Below the pieces are notes generated by a model. That model made no database searches and had not been told where the DNA came from. It saw nothing but the letters and a program-made list of their open reading frames with translations. Shown piece by piece: positions 34,654-46,339 of a stretch of 64,000 nt of DNA. Position 1 is the first letter of the stretch. The number at the start of each line of letters is the position of its first letter. This stretch comes from Cucumibacter marinus DSM 18995 (GTDB lineage Bacteria > Pseudomonadota > Alphaproteobacteria > Rhizobiales > Devosiaceae), in the NCBI RefSeq assembly GCF_000429865.1, contig NZ_KE386978.1:136763-200762 (forward strand), in the 5' to 3' direction. The position numbers and the translations under genes were made by a program.

Positions 34654-37530
34654 TCACTCCGCTGCCTCCTGATAGTCCTCAAGCGGCGGGCAGGAACAGA
34701 CAAGGTTCCTGTCACCATAAACATTGTCGACACGGCCGACCGGGGCAAAATATTTGGACCCCGCTTCCATGCCGCCCGGCAGGCATCCGAGAGAGCGCTT
34801 GTATGGCCGGGTCCAATCGTCCTCAGCCATGTCCTCGACCGTATGGGGGGCGTTGCGCAGCGGGCTTTCCTCGATCGAATAGCTGCCCTTCTCCACCTCT
34901 TCGATCTCCGCACGAATGGCAATCATGGCGTCGATGAAGCGGTCGAGCTCGCGCTTGGATTCGCTTTCGGTCGGCTCGATCATCAGCGTGCCCGGTACCG
35001 GGAAGCTCATGGTCGGGGCGTGGAAGCCGAAATCGATCAGCCGCTTGGCAATGTCGTCGACGGTCACGCCGGCGCTCGCCTTGAGGGCGCGCGGATCGAT
35101 GATGCATTCATGGGCCACGCGGCGCTTTTCGTTGCGATAGAGAACCGGGAAATGGTTCTCCAGCCGCTCGGCGATGTAGTTGGCATTGAGGATGGCAATT
35201 TCGGTGGCGCGTTTGAGGCCGTCGCCGCCCATCATCTTCGCATAGGCATAGGAAATCGGCAGGATCGACGCCGAACCGAAAGGCGCCGCGGAAACGGCCC
35301 CGACCGGGCTGTCGCCGCCATCGAGCGCCGGATGCCCGGGCAGGAAGGGGATGAGATGTTCGCGCACCCCGATCGGGCCCATGCCCGGCCCGCCGCCACC
35401 ATGGGGAATGCAGAAGGTCTTGTGCAAGTTAAGGTGCGAGACATCGGCGCCATATTTGCCCGGCCGGGCGATGCCGACCTGGGCGTTGAGATTGGCGCCG
35501 TCGAGATAGACCTGTCCGCCATGGTCGTGAACGATGGCACAGATCTTGACGATCTCTTCCTCGAACACCCCATGGGTCGAGGGATAGGTGATCATGATCG
35601 CGGCGAGGTCGTCCTTGTGGGCCTCGGCCTTCTTTTCGAGATCGGCGACATCGACATTTCCCGCCTCATCGCAGGCGACGATTACCACGTCCATGCCCGC
35701 CATCTGGGCGGAGGCGGGGTTGGTGCCATGGGCCGAAGACGGGATAAGGCAGACCTTGCGGTGCCCTTCCCCGTTGGCGCGGTGAAAGGCACGGATCGCC
35801 AGCAGGCCGGCATATTCGCCCTGGGCGCCCGAATTGGGCTGCAGCGAAATCGCGTCATAGCCGGTGATCGCGCATAGCGCGTCGGACAGCGCCTCGAACA
35901 TCTCACTGTAGCCCAGCGCCTGATCGGCGGGGGCGAAGGGATGCAGCTCGGCGAATTCCGGCCAGGTGATCGGCAGCATCTCGGTGGTGGCGTTGAGCTT
36001 CATGGTGCAGGAGCCCAAGGGGATCATGGCGCGGTCGAGTGCCAGATCCTTGTCCGAAAGCTTGCGCATATAGCGCAGCATATCGGTTTCCGAGCGGTGC
36101 ATATGGAAGACCGGATGCGTGAGGTAATCGCTGCGCCGCTTGAGGTCGGCGGGCAGGCCCTCGCCAGCGTCACCGGCGAGTTCGGCCACCTTGGCATCGC
36201 TGCCGAAGGCGGCGAGCACGGCCTCTATGGTCGCATCGGTCGTGGTCTCGTCGAGCGCGATGCCGATGCGCCCGTCGCCGAAATCCCTGAGATTGATCCG
36301 CGACTTGCGCGCCGCTGTGAGAATGTCGTTAGCCCGGTCGCCGGCACCCACGGTCAGGGTGTCGAAGAAAGTTTCGTTGAGCGGTGCGAAGCCGGCCTGT
36401 TTCAGCCCGGCGGCGAGGATGGCGGTCCTGGAATGCACTTCGCGGGCGATGCGGCGGATGCCGTCCGGCCCGTGATAAACGCAATACATCGAAGCGATCA
36501 CCGCCAGCAGCACCTGGGCGGTGCAGATGTTCGAGGTCGCCTTTTCGCGCCGGATATGCTGTTCGCGGGTCTGCAGCGCCAACCGGTATGCGGGCTTGCC
36601 GCGGGCATCGACGGACACCCCGATCAGACGGCCCGGCAGCACGCGCTTGAAGGCATCGGTCGTGGCCATATAGGCGGCGTGCGGGCCGCCATAGCCCATG
36701 GCAACGCCAAAGCGCTGGGTCGAGCCGATGACGATATCGGCGCCCATTTCACCCGGCGAGGTCAAAAGCGTCAGGGCCAGCGGGTCGGCGGCCACAGCTG
36801 CCACGGCACCGGCGCCTTTCAGACCCTTGATGATGCCGGTCAGATCGCGCACAGCGCCCGAAGTGCCCGGATAGCTGAGCAGCGCGCCGAAAACCTCTTC
36901 GGGGTTCAGTTCGGTTTCCGGATCGCCCACGACCACGTCCCAGCCGAGCGGTTCGGCGCGGGTGCGGATCACGGCAATGGTCTGGGGGTGGGTATCGGCA
37001 TCGACAAAGAAAGTGTCGGGTTTGTTCTTCGACACCCGTCGCGCCATCGCCATGGCTTCTGCGGCGGCCGTCGCTTCGTCGAGCAGCGAGGCATTGGCGA
37101 TCTCGAGCCCGGCCAGATCCGCCATGGCGGTCTGGAAGTTGATCAGGGCCTCGAGCCGGCCCTGGCTGATCTCCGGCTGATACGGGGTGTAGGCGGTGTA
37201 CCAGGCCGGGTTTTCGAGGATATTCCGGCTGATCACCGGCGGCAGCACCGTGCCGTGATAACCCTGTCCGATCAGCGAGGTGAACCGCTCGTTCTTGCCC
37301 GCAATCGCCTTCATATGGGCGATCACGCCGGTCTCGGAGAGAGCGGGGCCGATCTCGAGCGCGTTCTTCTGGCGGATGGATTTGGGCAAGGTCTCATCGA
37401 TGAGCGCATCAAGGGTATGCGCCCCGACCTCCTTGAGCATGTCGGCGACTTCATTGGGCGAAGGGCCGATATGCCGGGAGACGAAGGCAGCGCTGGGACT
37501 ATTGGACGGCGCGGTGTTGGACGCGGTCAT
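34654..37530 (-). CDS. gcvP: Glycine dehydrogenase (decarboxylating), P protein
   Basis: PLP enzyme of the glycine cleavage system; decarboxylates glycine and loads the aminomethyl group onto the lipoyl arm of GcvH. 958 residues, the normal length of the single-chain form. N-terminal [17 protein letters not shown], the PLP-lysine region [20 protein letters not shown] near 700, and [15 protein letters not shown] are present. It is the last gene of sdaA-gcvT-gcvH-gcvP, 21 bases after gcvH. Its final codons (EAAE-stop) overlap the edge of an intergenic repeat. Confidence 0.98.
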   Translation of the reverse strand: MTASNTAPSNSPSAAFVSRHIGPSPNEVADMLKEVGAHTLDALIDETLPKSIRQKNALEIGPALSETGVIAHMKAIAGKNERFTSLIGQGYHGTVLPPVISRNILENPAWYTAYTPYQPEISQGRLEALINFQTAMADLAGLEIANASLLDEATAAAEAMAMARRVSKNKPDTFFVDADTHPQTIAVIRTRAEPLGWDVVVGDPETELNPEEVFGALLSYPGTSGAVRDLTGIIKGLKGAGAVAAVAADPLALTLLTSPGEMGADIVIGSTQRFGVAMGYGGPHAAYMATTDAFKRVLPGRLIGVSVDARGKPAYRLALQTREQHIRREKATSNICTAQVLLAVIASMYCVYHGPDGIRRIAREVHSRTAILAAGLKQAGFAPLNETFFDTLTVGAGDRANDILTAARKSRINLRDFGDGRIGIALDETTTDATIEAVLAAFGSDAKVAELAGDAGEGLPADLKRRSDYLTHPVFHMHRSETDMLRYMRKLSDKDLALDRAMIPLGSCTMKLNATTEMLPITWPEFAELHPFAPADQALGYSEMFEALSDALCAITGYDAISLQPNSGAQGEYAGLLAIRAFHRANGEGHRKVCLIPSSAHGTNPASAQMAGMDVVIVACDEAGNVDVADLEKKAEAHKDDLAAIMITYPSTHGVFEEEIVKICAIVHDHGGQVYLDGANLNAQVGIARPGKYGADVSHLNLHKTFCIPHGGGGPGMGPIGVREHLIPFLPGHPALDGGDSPVGAVSAAPFGSASILPISYAYAKMMGGDGLKRATEIAILNANYIAERLENHFPVLYRNEKRRVAHECIIDPRALKASAGVTVDDIAKRLIDFGFHAPTMSFPVPGTLMIEPTESESKRELDRFIDAMIAIRAEIEEVEKGSYSIEESPLRNAPHTVEDMAEDDWTRPYKRSLGCLPGGMEAGSKYFAPVGRVDNVYGDRNLVCSCPPLEDYQEAAE

Positions 37531-37551
37531 TAACGAGAACTCCGAAAGTGA

Positions 37552-37917
37552 TTAGTCGAGAAGCGCCTTGTAAGCGGCTTCATCCAGAAGGGCATCGGTC
37601 TCACCGGTATCGGCGAGCTTGATCTTGAAGAACCAGGCACCGGATTCGGGCTCGTTATTGACGAGCTCGGGGGCGTCGCCGAGACCCGAATTGACCTCGG
37701 TGATTTCGCCGGTCAGCGGCGCATAGACATCGGAAGCGACCTTGACGCTTTCGACGACGGCGATGGCATCGCCTTTTTTCACTTCAGTGCCCGCTTCGGG
37801 CAGTTCGACAAACACCACATCGCCCATCTGTTCCTGGGCGTAGTCGGTGATGCCGACCGTCGCGACGCCGTCGGCGATGTCGATCCATTCATGGTCTTCG
37901 GTGAATTTCCTGGTCAT
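37552..37917 (-). CDS. gcvH: Glycine cleavage system H protein
   Basis: Lipoyl carrier shuttling the aminomethyl group between P, T and L proteins. 121 residues, standard length. The lipoylation site is in [20 protein letters not shown] (lysine of ESVK). The C-terminal [14 protein letters not shown] is conserved. It lies 38 bases after gcvT and 21 before gcvP. Confidence 0.98.
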   Translation of the reverse strand: MTRKFTEDHEWIDIADGVATVGITDYAQEQMGDVVFVELPEAGTEVKKGDAIAVVESVKVASDVYAPLTGEITEVNSGLGDAPELVNNEPESGAWFFKIKLADTGETDALLDEAAYKALLD

Positions 37918-37955
37918 GGGCGAATTCCGTTAGTTTCAGTTATTGGTTGCGCTGT

Positions 37956-39092
37956 TCAGCGTTTGAAATTGGCAGGCACGAAAGGCATGGGGGTCACGGT
38001 GACCGGCACCCGGCGGCCGCGGACTTCAGCGTAAAGCACCGTGGCCTTGGCTGCGAGCGGGGTGATCACATATCCCATGGCAACAGGCGCGCCGTAATTG
38101 GGCCCGGGGCTGCCCGAGGTGACATGACCGACAGCCTTGGTGGCCTCTTCACTATCGAAGAGCACGACACCAGCCCGGATCGGCGCCTTGCCTTCGGGCA
38201 CAAGGCCGACGCGCTTCTTGAGTGCACCGGTCGCGATTTCGCGCTGGATGATCCCGGCGCCGGGGAAACCGCCTTCCTCGCGGCGGCGCTTCTGGATCGA
38301 CCAGATCAGCCCGGCCTCGATGGGGGTCGTTGTCGTGGTGATGTCATTGCCATAAAGGCAGAGCCCGGCTTCAAGCCTGAGAGAATCCCGCGCGCCAAGC
38401 CCGACAGGCTCGACCCGGTCGCTGGCGGCGAACCGGTTCCACAGTGCTTCCGCCTTGTCGGCAGGTACCGAGATCTCGTAGCCGTCTTCACCGGTATAGC
38501 CGGAGCGCGAAACCGTCATCGGGGTACCGTCGATGGTCACCACCGCGACCTGCATGAAGGCCATGTCCGCGACTTCGGGAGCGAGCTCGGCGAGCACCGC
38601 TTCGGCGGCAGGCCCCTGCAGGGCGATCAGCGCCAGGTCTTCGCGCTTGGTGAGGGTGATGCTGTCCGGCAGATTGGCCTCGATGCGGGCATAATCGATG
38701 TCCTTGCGCGAAGCGTTGACGACGATATTGACCTGGCCGGGTTTGCCCTCGCCTTCGGGAAGCTTGGAGACCATCAGATCGTCGATGATGCCGCCGTCTT
38801 CGGTGAGCAACTGGGTGTAGCGCTGCTTACCAGCGCCGAGATTGACGATATCGGCCGGCACGAGGCTTTCGAGAAAGGCCGAGGTCGTTTCATCGTCCGG
38901 CCCGTGCAGCTCGGCCTGTCCCATATGCGAGACGTCGAACAGTCCGGCTTCTGCCCGGCAATGGAGATGCTCCTTGAGGACGCCGAGCGGATACTGGATC
39001 GGCATATCGTAGCCGGCAAAGCCGACGAACTTGGCGCCGGCAGCAGCATGAGCGGCGTAGAGCGGGGTCTTTTTGAGATCGGTATCGGTCAT
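37956..39092 (-). CDS. gcvT: Aminomethyltransferase, T protein
   Basis: Transfers the one-carbon unit from aminomethyl-GcvH to tetrahydrofolate and releases ammonia. About 378 residues from the ATG at 39092 (MTDTDLKKTPLYAAH); an in-frame GTG at 39110 would overlap the sdaA stop. Motifs GLFDVSHMGQAELHG, RSGYTGEDGYEISVPAD and RLEAGLCLYGNDI contain the folate and catalytic residues. The C-terminal VGHVTSGSPGPNYGAPVAMG is intact. Confidence 0.97.
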   Translation of the reverse strand: MTDTDLKKTPLYAAHAAAGAKFVGFAGYDMPIQYPLGVLKEHLHCRAEAGLFDVSHMGQAELHGPDDETTSAFLESLVPADIVNLGAGKQRYTQLLTEDGGIIDDLMVSKLPEGEGKPGQVNIVVNASRKDIDYARIEANLPDSITLTKREDLALIALQGPAAEAVLAELAPEVADMAFMQVAVVTIDGTPMTVSRSGYTGEDGYEISVPADKAEALWNRFAASDRVEPVGLGARDSLRLEAGLCLYGNDITTTTTPIEAGLIWSIQKRRREEGGFPGAGIIQREIATGALKKRVGLVPEGKAPIRAGVVLFDSEEATKAVGHVTSGSPGPNYGAPVAMGYVITPLAAKATVLYAEVRGRRVPVTVTPMPFVPANFKR

Positions 39093-39103
39093 ATAGTCTG
39101 GCC

Positions 39104-40597
39104 TCAGCACTCGGTGACGTTGAGGGCTAGGCCCCCTTTCGAGGTTTCCTTGTATTTTGCCCGCATATCGAGCCCGGTCTGGCGCATGGTCTCGACGACC
39201 TGGTCAAACCGGACCTTTTGTTCGCCCTTGCCGCGCATGGCGAGGGAGGCAGCGTTGATCGCCTTGATGGCGCCGAAGGCGTTGCGCTCGATGCAGGGGA
39301 TCTGCACCAGCCCGCCGACCGGATCGCAGGTGAGCCCCAGATGGTGCTCCATGGCGATCTCGGCGGCGTTTTCGCACTTCTCGTTGCCGCCGCCCAAAGC
39401 AGCGACAAGCCCCGCGGCTGCCATCGCCGATGCGGTGCCGACTTCGCCCTGACAGCCGACTTCCGCTCCGGAGATGGAGGCGCGGAGCTTGACAATGGAT
39501 CCGATAGCGGCGGCGGTCAGCAGCATGCGGCGCATGCCCTCTCTATCCGCGCCGGCACAGAAATCCCGGTAATAGCGCAACACGGCGGGGAACACCCCGG
39601 CGGCGCCGTTGGTCGGGGCGGTGACCATCCGCGCCCCGGCCGCATTCTCTTCATTGACCGCCATGGCGAAGGCGGACACGTGGTCCATGATATCGGTGGG
39701 CAGGCGCTCATTGCGGGCGGCGCCTGCCTCGAGCTCGGCGAACAGGGTCTTGGCGCGGCGCTGTACTTTCAGCCCGCCGGGCAGGATGCCCTCGGCATTG
39801 AGCCCGCGCTCGACGGTCTCGAGCATCACATCAATCAACAGATCGATGCCCGAAGCGACCTCCTGGGGGCTGCGCACAGCCTCCTCGTCGGCAGACATTA
39901 TCTCGGCGATCGAGAGGTTTTCGCGCTTGCCGATTTCGATGAGTTCGGCGCCCGAAGAAAAGCCAAAAGGCAGTTCCACCGGATCACCCGTGGCCGTTTC
40001 GGCATAGCCCTGACCCTCGGGGGCGACAAAGCCACCACCCAGTGATAGCCAGGTCTCGGCAAGCACCGCATTGCCTTCACCGTCAAAGGCGGCGAAGCGC
40101 ATGGTGTTGGGGTGCTTGAAGCTGCGGTCCTTCTTGTCGAGCACGATATCGCTGTCGAAATCGAAGGCGATGCGGTCGGCACCGGGCAAGCGCAGGGTGC
40201 CGGTCTGACGCGAGATCTCAAGGGCGCGGTCGGCCTCGTCGATTTCGACGGTTTCGGGCTCGAAGCCCATCAGCCCCAGCGCCAGCGCGCGGTCGGTGCC
40301 ATGCCCCTTGCCGGTCCAGGCAAGCGAGCCCAGGGCACGCGCCTCGATGCGGAGCGGGGCGGAAGAAAGCGCGGCTGCCTTGTGGGCAAACCGCGCAGCG
40401 GCAACCATCGGTCCCATGGTGTGGGAGGAGGACGGACCGATGCCCACCTTGAACATGTCGAAAAGGGAGATCGGGCCGGCTGGGGCCTGCACGCGTTCGG
40501 ACGCGCTGCGCTTGCTCGCCGCATCGCCGGACACAGGTTTTCCACCCGGCAATTGCGGGCCGGCAGAACTGGCATTGAGTGCAGTGCCTTGCGGCAT
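39104..40597 (-). CDS. sdaA: L-serine ammonia-lyase, iron-sulphur type
   Basis: Deaminates serine to pyruvate with a [4Fe-4S] cluster. 497 residues as read. The single-chain form starts at ISLFDMFKVGIGPSSSHTMG near residue 43 and has SGAEVGCQGEVGTASAMAAA and GLTCDPVGGLVQIPCIERNA, which carry the cluster cysteines. The first 40 or so residues are an unusual polar extension; GGGGAGAG ahead of the ATG at 40597 supports that start. It is the first gene after a tandem glycine riboswitch and precedes gcvT by 11 bases. This couples glycine cleavage, and hence serine made from the C1 unit, with serine removal. Confidence 0.95.
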   Translation of the reverse strand: MPQGTALNASSAGPQLPGGKPVSGDAASKRSASERVQAPAGPISLFDMFKVGIGPSSSHTMGPMVAAARFAHKAAALSSAPLRIEARALGSLAWTGKGHGTDRALALGLMGFEPETVEIDEADRALEISRQTGTLRLPGADRIAFDFDSDIVLDKKDRSFKHPNTMRFAAFDGEGNAVLAETWLSLGGGFVAPEGQGYAETATGDPVELPFGFSSGAELIEIGKRENLSIAEIMSADEEAVRSPQEVASGIDLLIDVMLETVERGLNAEGILPGGLKVQRRAKTLFAELEAGAARNERLPTDIMDHVSAFAMAVNEENAAGARMVTAPTNGAAGVFPAVLRYYRDFCAGADREGMRRMLLTAAAIGSIVKLRASISGAEVGCQGEVGTASAMAAAGLVAALGGGNEKCENAAEIAMEHHLGLTCDPVGGLVQIPCIERNAFGAIKAINAASLAMRGKGEQKVRFDQVVETMRQTGLDMRAKYKETSKGGLALNVTEC

Positions 40598-40644
40598 TGG
40601 CGATCTCTCCCCGCGGATGGCGGCATGCCATCCGTTCCGATCGC

Positions 40645-40805
40645 CCCGTCTGTATTTTTGCCTGAGAGAATTACACCTTCGGCGGACGCTTCAAGAGCGC
40701 CTCTTTCCAGACGTTAGCTGTGTCACGGTCCTTTTGCCTGAGAGATTCCGGGGCGGTTGCTCCTTCGGCGCCTGCTATTGCAGGTCTCTCCCGCTGACAC
40801 GGCGG
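40645..40805 (-). ncRNA. Tandem glycine riboswitch ahead of sdaA-gcvTHP
   Basis: On the minus strand two aptamers follow each other. The first (about 40795-40724) reads GCGGGAGAGACC, GCGCCGAAGGAGCAA and ATCTCTCAGGCAAAAGGACCG. The second (about 40714-40650) reads GTCTGGAAAGAGGC, CGCCGAAGGTGTAA and TTCTCTCAGGCAAAAATACAGAC. These are the standard conserved pieces of glycine riboswitches. The RNA ends about 50 bases before the sdaA start. In known cases glycine binding turns such catabolic operons on. Confidence 0.97.
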
Positions 40806-40807
40806 GG

Positions 40808-40836
40808 AGATTGCTGTCAGAGTAGCCAATTGTCAA
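40808..40836 (-). promoter_or_regulatory. Probable promoter of the glycine riboswitch operon
   Basis: On the minus strand TTGACA (plus bases 40831-40836) and CAATCT (40808-40813) are separated by 17 bases. Transcription would begin near 40800, right at the first aptamer. The -35 is a perfect consensus and the -10 is weak. Confidence 0.55.
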
Positions 40837-40953
40837 GCCGGGCAATTTTCGAGCCTGTGGGCATGATGTGGTCAAAGCCGGAATTTTTGGATACGGATTC
40901 GCCATCGGCCGCGCGCTCACAGGCGCCGCCGGACAGGGCAAGGGACAAAGCAT

Positions 40954-42153
40954 ATGCAGGATTTCGACCGTCACGTCGAAGCCATACTCTCCGACATTGA
41001 AAGCCAGGGGCTCTACAAGCGCGAGCGCCCGCTGACCGGGCCTCAAGGCGGGCGCATCAATGTCGAGACGGACAAGGGCACACGCGAATTCATCAATCTG
41101 TGTGCCAATAATTATCTCGGCCTCGCCAATCATCCCGAGATCGTTTCAGCGGCCCATTCGGCGCTCGACGAATGGGGGTTCGGCATGGCCTCGGTGCGCT
41201 TCATCTGCGGCACCCAGACCCTGCACCGGACGCTTGAAAAGCGCATCGCCGATTATCTCGGCAAGGACGATGCGATCCTGTTCGCGGCCTGCTTCGATGC
41301 CAATGGCGGGGTGTTCGAAACCCTCTTGGGCCCGGAAGATGCGATCATCTCGGACGCGCTCAACCATGCCTCGATCATCGACGGGGTGCGCCTTTGCAAG
41401 GCGAAACGCTATCGCTATCCCACAAGCGACATGGATGCGCTCGAGGACCAACTCAAACAGGCCGAAGCCGATGGCGCGCGGTTCAAGCTGATCGCCACCG
41501 ATGGCGTGTTTTCGATGGATGGCTATGTCGCCAAGCTCACCGAGATTTCTGCCCTGGCCGACAAATATGGCGCCTTGATCCTGGTCGATGATTGCCATGC
41601 CACAGGGCATCTTGGCGACAAGGGCCGGGGCACACCGACGCTCACCGGTGCCGGCGACCGGATCGACATCATCACCGGCACTTTCGGCAAGACGCTGGGG
41701 GGCGGTATGGGCGGGTTCATCGCCGCGAACCAGAAGATCATCGACCTGTTGCGCCAGCGCGCCCGGCCCTACCTGTTCTCGAACGCGCTGACCCCCAATG
41801 TGACCGCCGGGTCGCTGGTCGCCATCGATATTGCCGAGAAGGCGGACGATCTGCGCGCCACGCTTGAGCGTCACACCACAAGGTTCCGCGCCGGGCTCAG
41901 CGAGGCCGGTTTCGATCTTTTGCCCGGCGACACCCCGATCATCCCGGTTATGCTCTATGATGCGCAAAAGGCCCAGGACATGGCCAAAGCACTCGATGAG
42001 CGCGGCATCTATGTCGCCGGGTTCTTCTATCCGGTGGTGCCGCAGGGCAAGGCGCGGATCCGGACCCAGATGTCCGCCGCGCTGACGGATGCGGATATCG
42101 ATGAAGCCATTGCCGCCTTTGCCGATGCCGGCAAGGCGATCGGCGTGATCTGA
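40954..42153 (+). CDS. kbl: 2-amino-3-ketobutyrate CoA ligase (glycine C-acetyltransferase)
   Basis: PLP enzyme that splits 2-amino-3-ketobutyrate with CoA into glycine and acetyl-CoA. 399 residues. [45 protein letters not shown] and the PLP lysine in [15 protein letters not shown] are all present. AAGGGA lies 9 bases ahead of the ATG. It shares the upstream region with the divergent glycine riboswitch operon and is 13 bases before tdh. Its two products feed gcv/sdaA and central metabolism. Confidence 0.97.
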   Translation: MQDFDRHVEAILSDIESQGLYKRERPLTGPQGGRINVETDKGTREFINLCANNYLGLANHPEIVSAAHSALDEWGFGMASVRFICGTQTLHRTLEKRIADYLGKDDAILFAACFDANGGVFETLLGPEDAIISDALNHASIIDGVRLCKAKRYRYPTSDMDALEDQLKQAEADGARFKLIATDGVFSMDGYVAKLTEISALADKYGALILVDDCHATGHLGDKGRGTPTLTGAGDRIDIITGTFGKTLGGGMGGFIAANQKIIDLLRQRARPYLFSNALTPNVTAGSLVAIDIAEKADDLRATLERHTTRFRAGLSEAGFDLLPGDTPIIPVMLYDAQKAQDMAKALDERGIYVAGFFYPVVPQGKARIRTQMSAALTDADIDEAIAAFADAGKAIGVI

Positions 42154-42166
42154 GGAGACCCGAGAC

Positions 42167-43195
<1,029 letters not shown>

Positions 43196-43272
43196 CCGGC
43201 GCTTTTCCCCAAAATGCGGGCGGCGGCGGCATGCTGCCACCCCATCCGATCCCATTTTCGTGGAGGCACCCC

Positions 43273-44049
43273 ATGTATCAGATGCTCGATCCTCACGAGC
43301 TTGTCGTTTTCATCACCGGGGCCACCTCGGGTTTTGGCGAGGCCACAGCGCGCCGCTTCGCCCAGGCGGGGGCGAAAGTGATCGCGACCGGGCGCCGCCG
43401 CGAGCGGCTGGAAGCGCTGCAGGCAGAGCTTGGAGCCGAAAACTGCCATATCGCCGAGCTCGACGTATCGGACAATGCTGCTATCGAGGCGGTGGTGAAT
43501 GCGCTGCCTGCGGGCTTTGCCCATGTGAATGTTGTGGTTGCCAATGCCGGTCTGGCCCTCGGTCTGGCGCCAGCGCACGAGACCGATTTGAGCGACTGGC
43601 AGACCATGATCGACACCAATGTGACCGGGCTTGTTCAGACCGTGAGGGCATTGCTGCCGGGCATGATCGAGCGCGGCGAAGGCCACATCGTCACCATGGG
43701 ATCGGTAGCCAGCGACTACCCCTATCCGGGCGGCAATGTCTATGCGGCGACCAAGGCCTTCGTGAAGCAGTTCGCGCTGGCGCTGAGGGCCGACATCAAC
43801 GGCAAGAATGTGCGGGTGACCAATATCGAGCCGGGCATGACCGAGACGGAGTTTTCGGTGGTGCGTTTTGAGGGCGACCAGCAGGCGGCCGACAAGGTCT
43901 ATGAAGGCATGACGCCGATGACCGCCGAGGACATTGCGGAATCGATCTTCTGGGTCACCACGCTGCCCCGGCATTTCAACGTCAACCGGCTGCAGATGAT
44001 GCCGGTCGCCCAGGCCTTCAGCCCGTTCGCGGTGCATCGGGGCGAATAG
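43273..44049 (+). CDS. Short-chain dehydrogenase, YdfG-like 3-hydroxy acid dehydrogenase
   Basis: About 258 residues of the classical SDR family. The cofactor motif is VFITGATSGFGEATARRFAQ with a following RRRER typical of NADP+ binding. NVVVANAGLALGLAP, the catalytic Ser in VTMGSVASDYPYPGG and YAATKAFVKQF (Tyr, Lys) are in place. YdfG-type enzymes oxidise serine, L-allo-threonine and 3-hydroxy acids. That fits its place 77 bases after tdh. The start at 43273 has GGAGG 7 bases upstream; the earlier ATG at 43231 does not. Confidence 0.92.
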   Translation: MYQMLDPHELVVFITGATSGFGEATARRFAQAGAKVIATGRRRERLEALQAELGAENCHIAELDVSDNAAIEAVVNALPAGFAHVNVVVANAGLALGLAPAHETDLSDWQTMIDTNVTGLVQTVRALLPGMIERGEGHIVTMGSVASDYPYPGGNVYAATKAFVKQFALALRADINGKNVRVTNIEPGMTETEFSVVRFEGDQQAADKVYEGMTPMTAEDIAESIFWVTTLPRHFNVNRLQMMPVAQAFSPFAVHRGE

Positions 44050-44106
44050 CGTTTCGATCACGCCTTTTGCCGGCCCGGCCATATTCCCGGGGCCAACCAA
44101 CGAAAA

Positions 44107-44144
44107 GCCCTCGCCCGGGCCTTTGAGGAAGCCGAGGCGAGGGC
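44107..44144. terminator. Two-way terminator-like hairpin between SDR gene and acs
   Basis: GCCCTCGCC (44107-44115) and GGCGAGGGC (44136-44144) form a 9-bp stem with a 20-base loop that itself can pair (GGC/GCC). It sits in the 162-base gap between two converging genes. Confidence 0.5.
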
Positions 44145-44211
44145 GGGGTCCGGCCGCCAATCGGGACGTTTCGCAGCGGCTCCCGGAGGGGGCAAGCGGC
44201 CGGGGGGTTGG

Positions 44212-46149
44212 TCAGTCGAGCTGTTTGCGCGCCTCGATCAGCCTGTCGACAACGCTCGGGTCAGCCAGGGTCGACACATCGCCAAGGGCGCCATATTCGC
44301 GCTCCGCGATCTTCCTCAAGATGCGCCGCATGATCTTGCCCGACCGGGTCTTGGGCAGGTCCGCGGTGAACTGCATGATATCCGGCGTGGCGATGGGGCC
44401 GATCTGGGATCTCACCCATTGGCGCAATTCACCGGTCAGGTCGGCCTCTCCGTCCGCGCCGGCCATCAGGGTGACATAGCAATATATGCCCTGACCCTTG
44501 ATATCGTGCGGTACGCCGACGACAGCCGCCTCGGCGACCAGTTCATGGGCGACAAGCGCGCTCTCGATCTCCGCGGTGCCCATGCGATGGCCCGATACAT
44601 TAAGCACATCATCGACCCGGCCCGTGATCCAATAGGCGCCGTCGGCATCGCGCTTGCAGCCATCGGAGGTGAAGTATTTGCCTTTGTAGGCCGAGAAATA
44701 GGTATCGACGAAACGCTGGTGGTCGCCGTAGATGGTGCGCGCCTGGCTCGGCCAGCTGTCGAGGATGACAAGGTTTCCCTCGGCCTCGCCTTCGAGCACC
44801 TCGCCCTCGGCATCGACGAGCTGCGGCTGAATGCCGAAAAAGGGCTGGGTCGCGGCGCCCGGCTTGAGATCGGTCACACCCGGCAGGGGCGTCAGCATCA
44901 TGCCGCCGGTCTCGGTCTGCCAGTAATTGTCGATCACCCGGCAACGGCCATCGCCGACCACATTGTAATACCACAGCCAGGCTTCCGGGTTGATCGGCTC
45001 GCCGGCGGTGGCCAGGAGTTTCAATGAGGCGCGGGAGGTGCGTGTGACGTAGTCGTCGCCCGCCCCCATCAATGCCCGGATCGCGGTCGGGGCGGTGAAG
45101 AACTGGTTGACCTGGTATTTGTCGATGATCTGCCAGTAGCGCGAGGCATCAGGGTAATTGGGCACCCCTTCGAACATCAGGGTCGTCGCGCCGTTCGAAA
45201 GCGGCGCATAGAGCGTGAAACTGTGCCCGGTGATCCAGCCCAGATCCGCCCCGCACCAGTAGATGTCGCCCTCGTGATAGTCGAAGACCAGCTTGTGGGC
45301 GAGCGAGATATAAGTGAGATAGCCGCCCGAAGTGTGGACCATGCCCTTGGGTTTGCCGGTCGAGCCCGAGGTGTAGAGAATGAACAGCGGGTCCTCCGCC
45401 CCCATGGGTTCGGGCGGGCAATCGGCGGGCGCATTGTCCATCGCCTCGTGCCACCACACATCGCGCCCGTCCTCCCAGTCGATCTCGCCGCCGGTATGGC
45501 GGACCGTCACGATGGTATCGACAATGCCGGCGAGTTTCGCGGCGGCGTCCACATTGGCCTTGAGCGCGATCGGCTTGCCGCCGCGCCGGCCCTCATCGGC
45601 GGTGATGATGATGCGGGAGGCGCAGTCGGTAATGCGCCCGGCCAGCGCCTCGGGCGAAAAGCCGGCAAAGACCACCGAATGCACCGCGCCGATGCGGGCG
45701 CAGGCCAGCATGGCGATGGCGATTTCGGGGATCATGGGCAGATAGATGGTGACCCGGTCGCCGCGTTCGACGCCGAGCTGCCTCAGTGCATTGGCGCAAC
45801 GCGAGACTTCCTCGTGCAATTGCGCATAAGTGAGGGTGCGGCCCTGGTCCTCGGGATCGTCGGGCTCCCAGATGATGGCGGGCTGGTCGGCGCGCTGATC
45901 GAGATGCCGGTCGATGCAGTTGGCCGCGACATTGAGAACCCCGTCCTCGAACCATTTGATCGCGACCGGGTCGAAACTGGTGTTCTTGACAATGGTCGGC
46001 GGTTCGATCCAGTCGATCCGCTCGGCCTGCTCGGCCCAGAACCCGTCCGGGTCCTCAATCGAGCGCCTATAGGCCGCCTCATATCCGGGCTTGTCCATAT
46101 GGGCGTTGGCCGCCCATTCCGCAGGTACGGGAAAAATTGTTTGAGCCAT
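44212..46149 (-). CDS. acs: Acetyl-CoA synthetase
   Basis: AMP-forming ligase that activates acetate (and often propionate) to the CoA ester. About 645 residues. The adenylation loop is [20 protein letters not shown], then [36 protein letters not shown], and the C-terminal catalytic lysine lies in [16 protein letters not shown], the usual acetylation-control site. The ATG at 46149 follows GGGGGGAGAC; an earlier TTG at 46161 is unlikely. It is downstream of livF on the same strand with a 190-base gap that has a strong hairpin, so acs may have its own promoter. Confidence 0.97.
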   Translation of the reverse strand: MAQTIFPVPAEWAANAHMDKPGYEAAYRRSIEDPDGFWAEQAERIDWIEPPTIVKNTSFDPVAIKWFEDGVLNVAANCIDRHLDQRADQPAIIWEPDDPEDQGRTLTYAQLHEEVSRCANALRQLGVERGDRVTIYLPMIPEIAIAMLACARIGAVHSVVFAGFSPEALAGRITDCASRIIITADEGRRGGKPIALKANVDAAAKLAGIVDTIVTVRHTGGEIDWEDGRDVWWHEAMDNAPADCPPEPMGAEDPLFILYTSGSTGKPKGMVHTSGGYLTYISLAHKLVFDYHEGDIYWCGADLGWITGHSFTLYAPLSNGATTLMFEGVPNYPDASRYWQIIDKYQVNQFFTAPTAIRALMGAGDDYVTRTSRASLKLLATAGEPINPEAWLWYYNVVGDGRCRVIDNYWQTETGGMMLTPLPGVTDLKPGAATQPFFGIQPQLVDAEGEVLEGEAEGNLVILDSWPSQARTIYGDHQRFVDTYFSAYKGKYFTSDGCKRDADGAYWITGRVDDVLNVSGHRMGTAEIESALVAHELVAEAAVVGVPHDIKGQGIYCYVTLMAGADGEADLTGELRQWVRSQIGPIATPDIMQFTADLPKTRSGKIMRRILRKIAEREYGALGDVSTLADPSVVDRLIEARKQLD

Positions 46150-46312
46150 GTCTCCCCCCAAACCAAGTCACGCCACGCCTTGCCGCAATGCCGCAAGCCG
46201 TGGCCTCCCAAGGGCACGCCCCCTGCGTGCCCGACACCCCGTTTGACTGTGGTGGCGACGGCAACCCGATCTCGCCGGGCCGGCCATCGATGGTGCCACC
46301 GATCCCTGCCTG

Positions 46313-46332
46313 CCGGCGGGCCTGCCCGCCGG
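46313..46332 (-). terminator. Hairpin after livF
   Basis: CCGGCGGG (46313-46320) pairs with CCCGCCGG (46325-46332) around CCTG, 8 bases beyond the livF stop on the minus strand. No T-run follows. It probably ends or trims the liv transcript before acs. Confidence 0.5.
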
Positions 46333-46339
46333 TTGCGGA

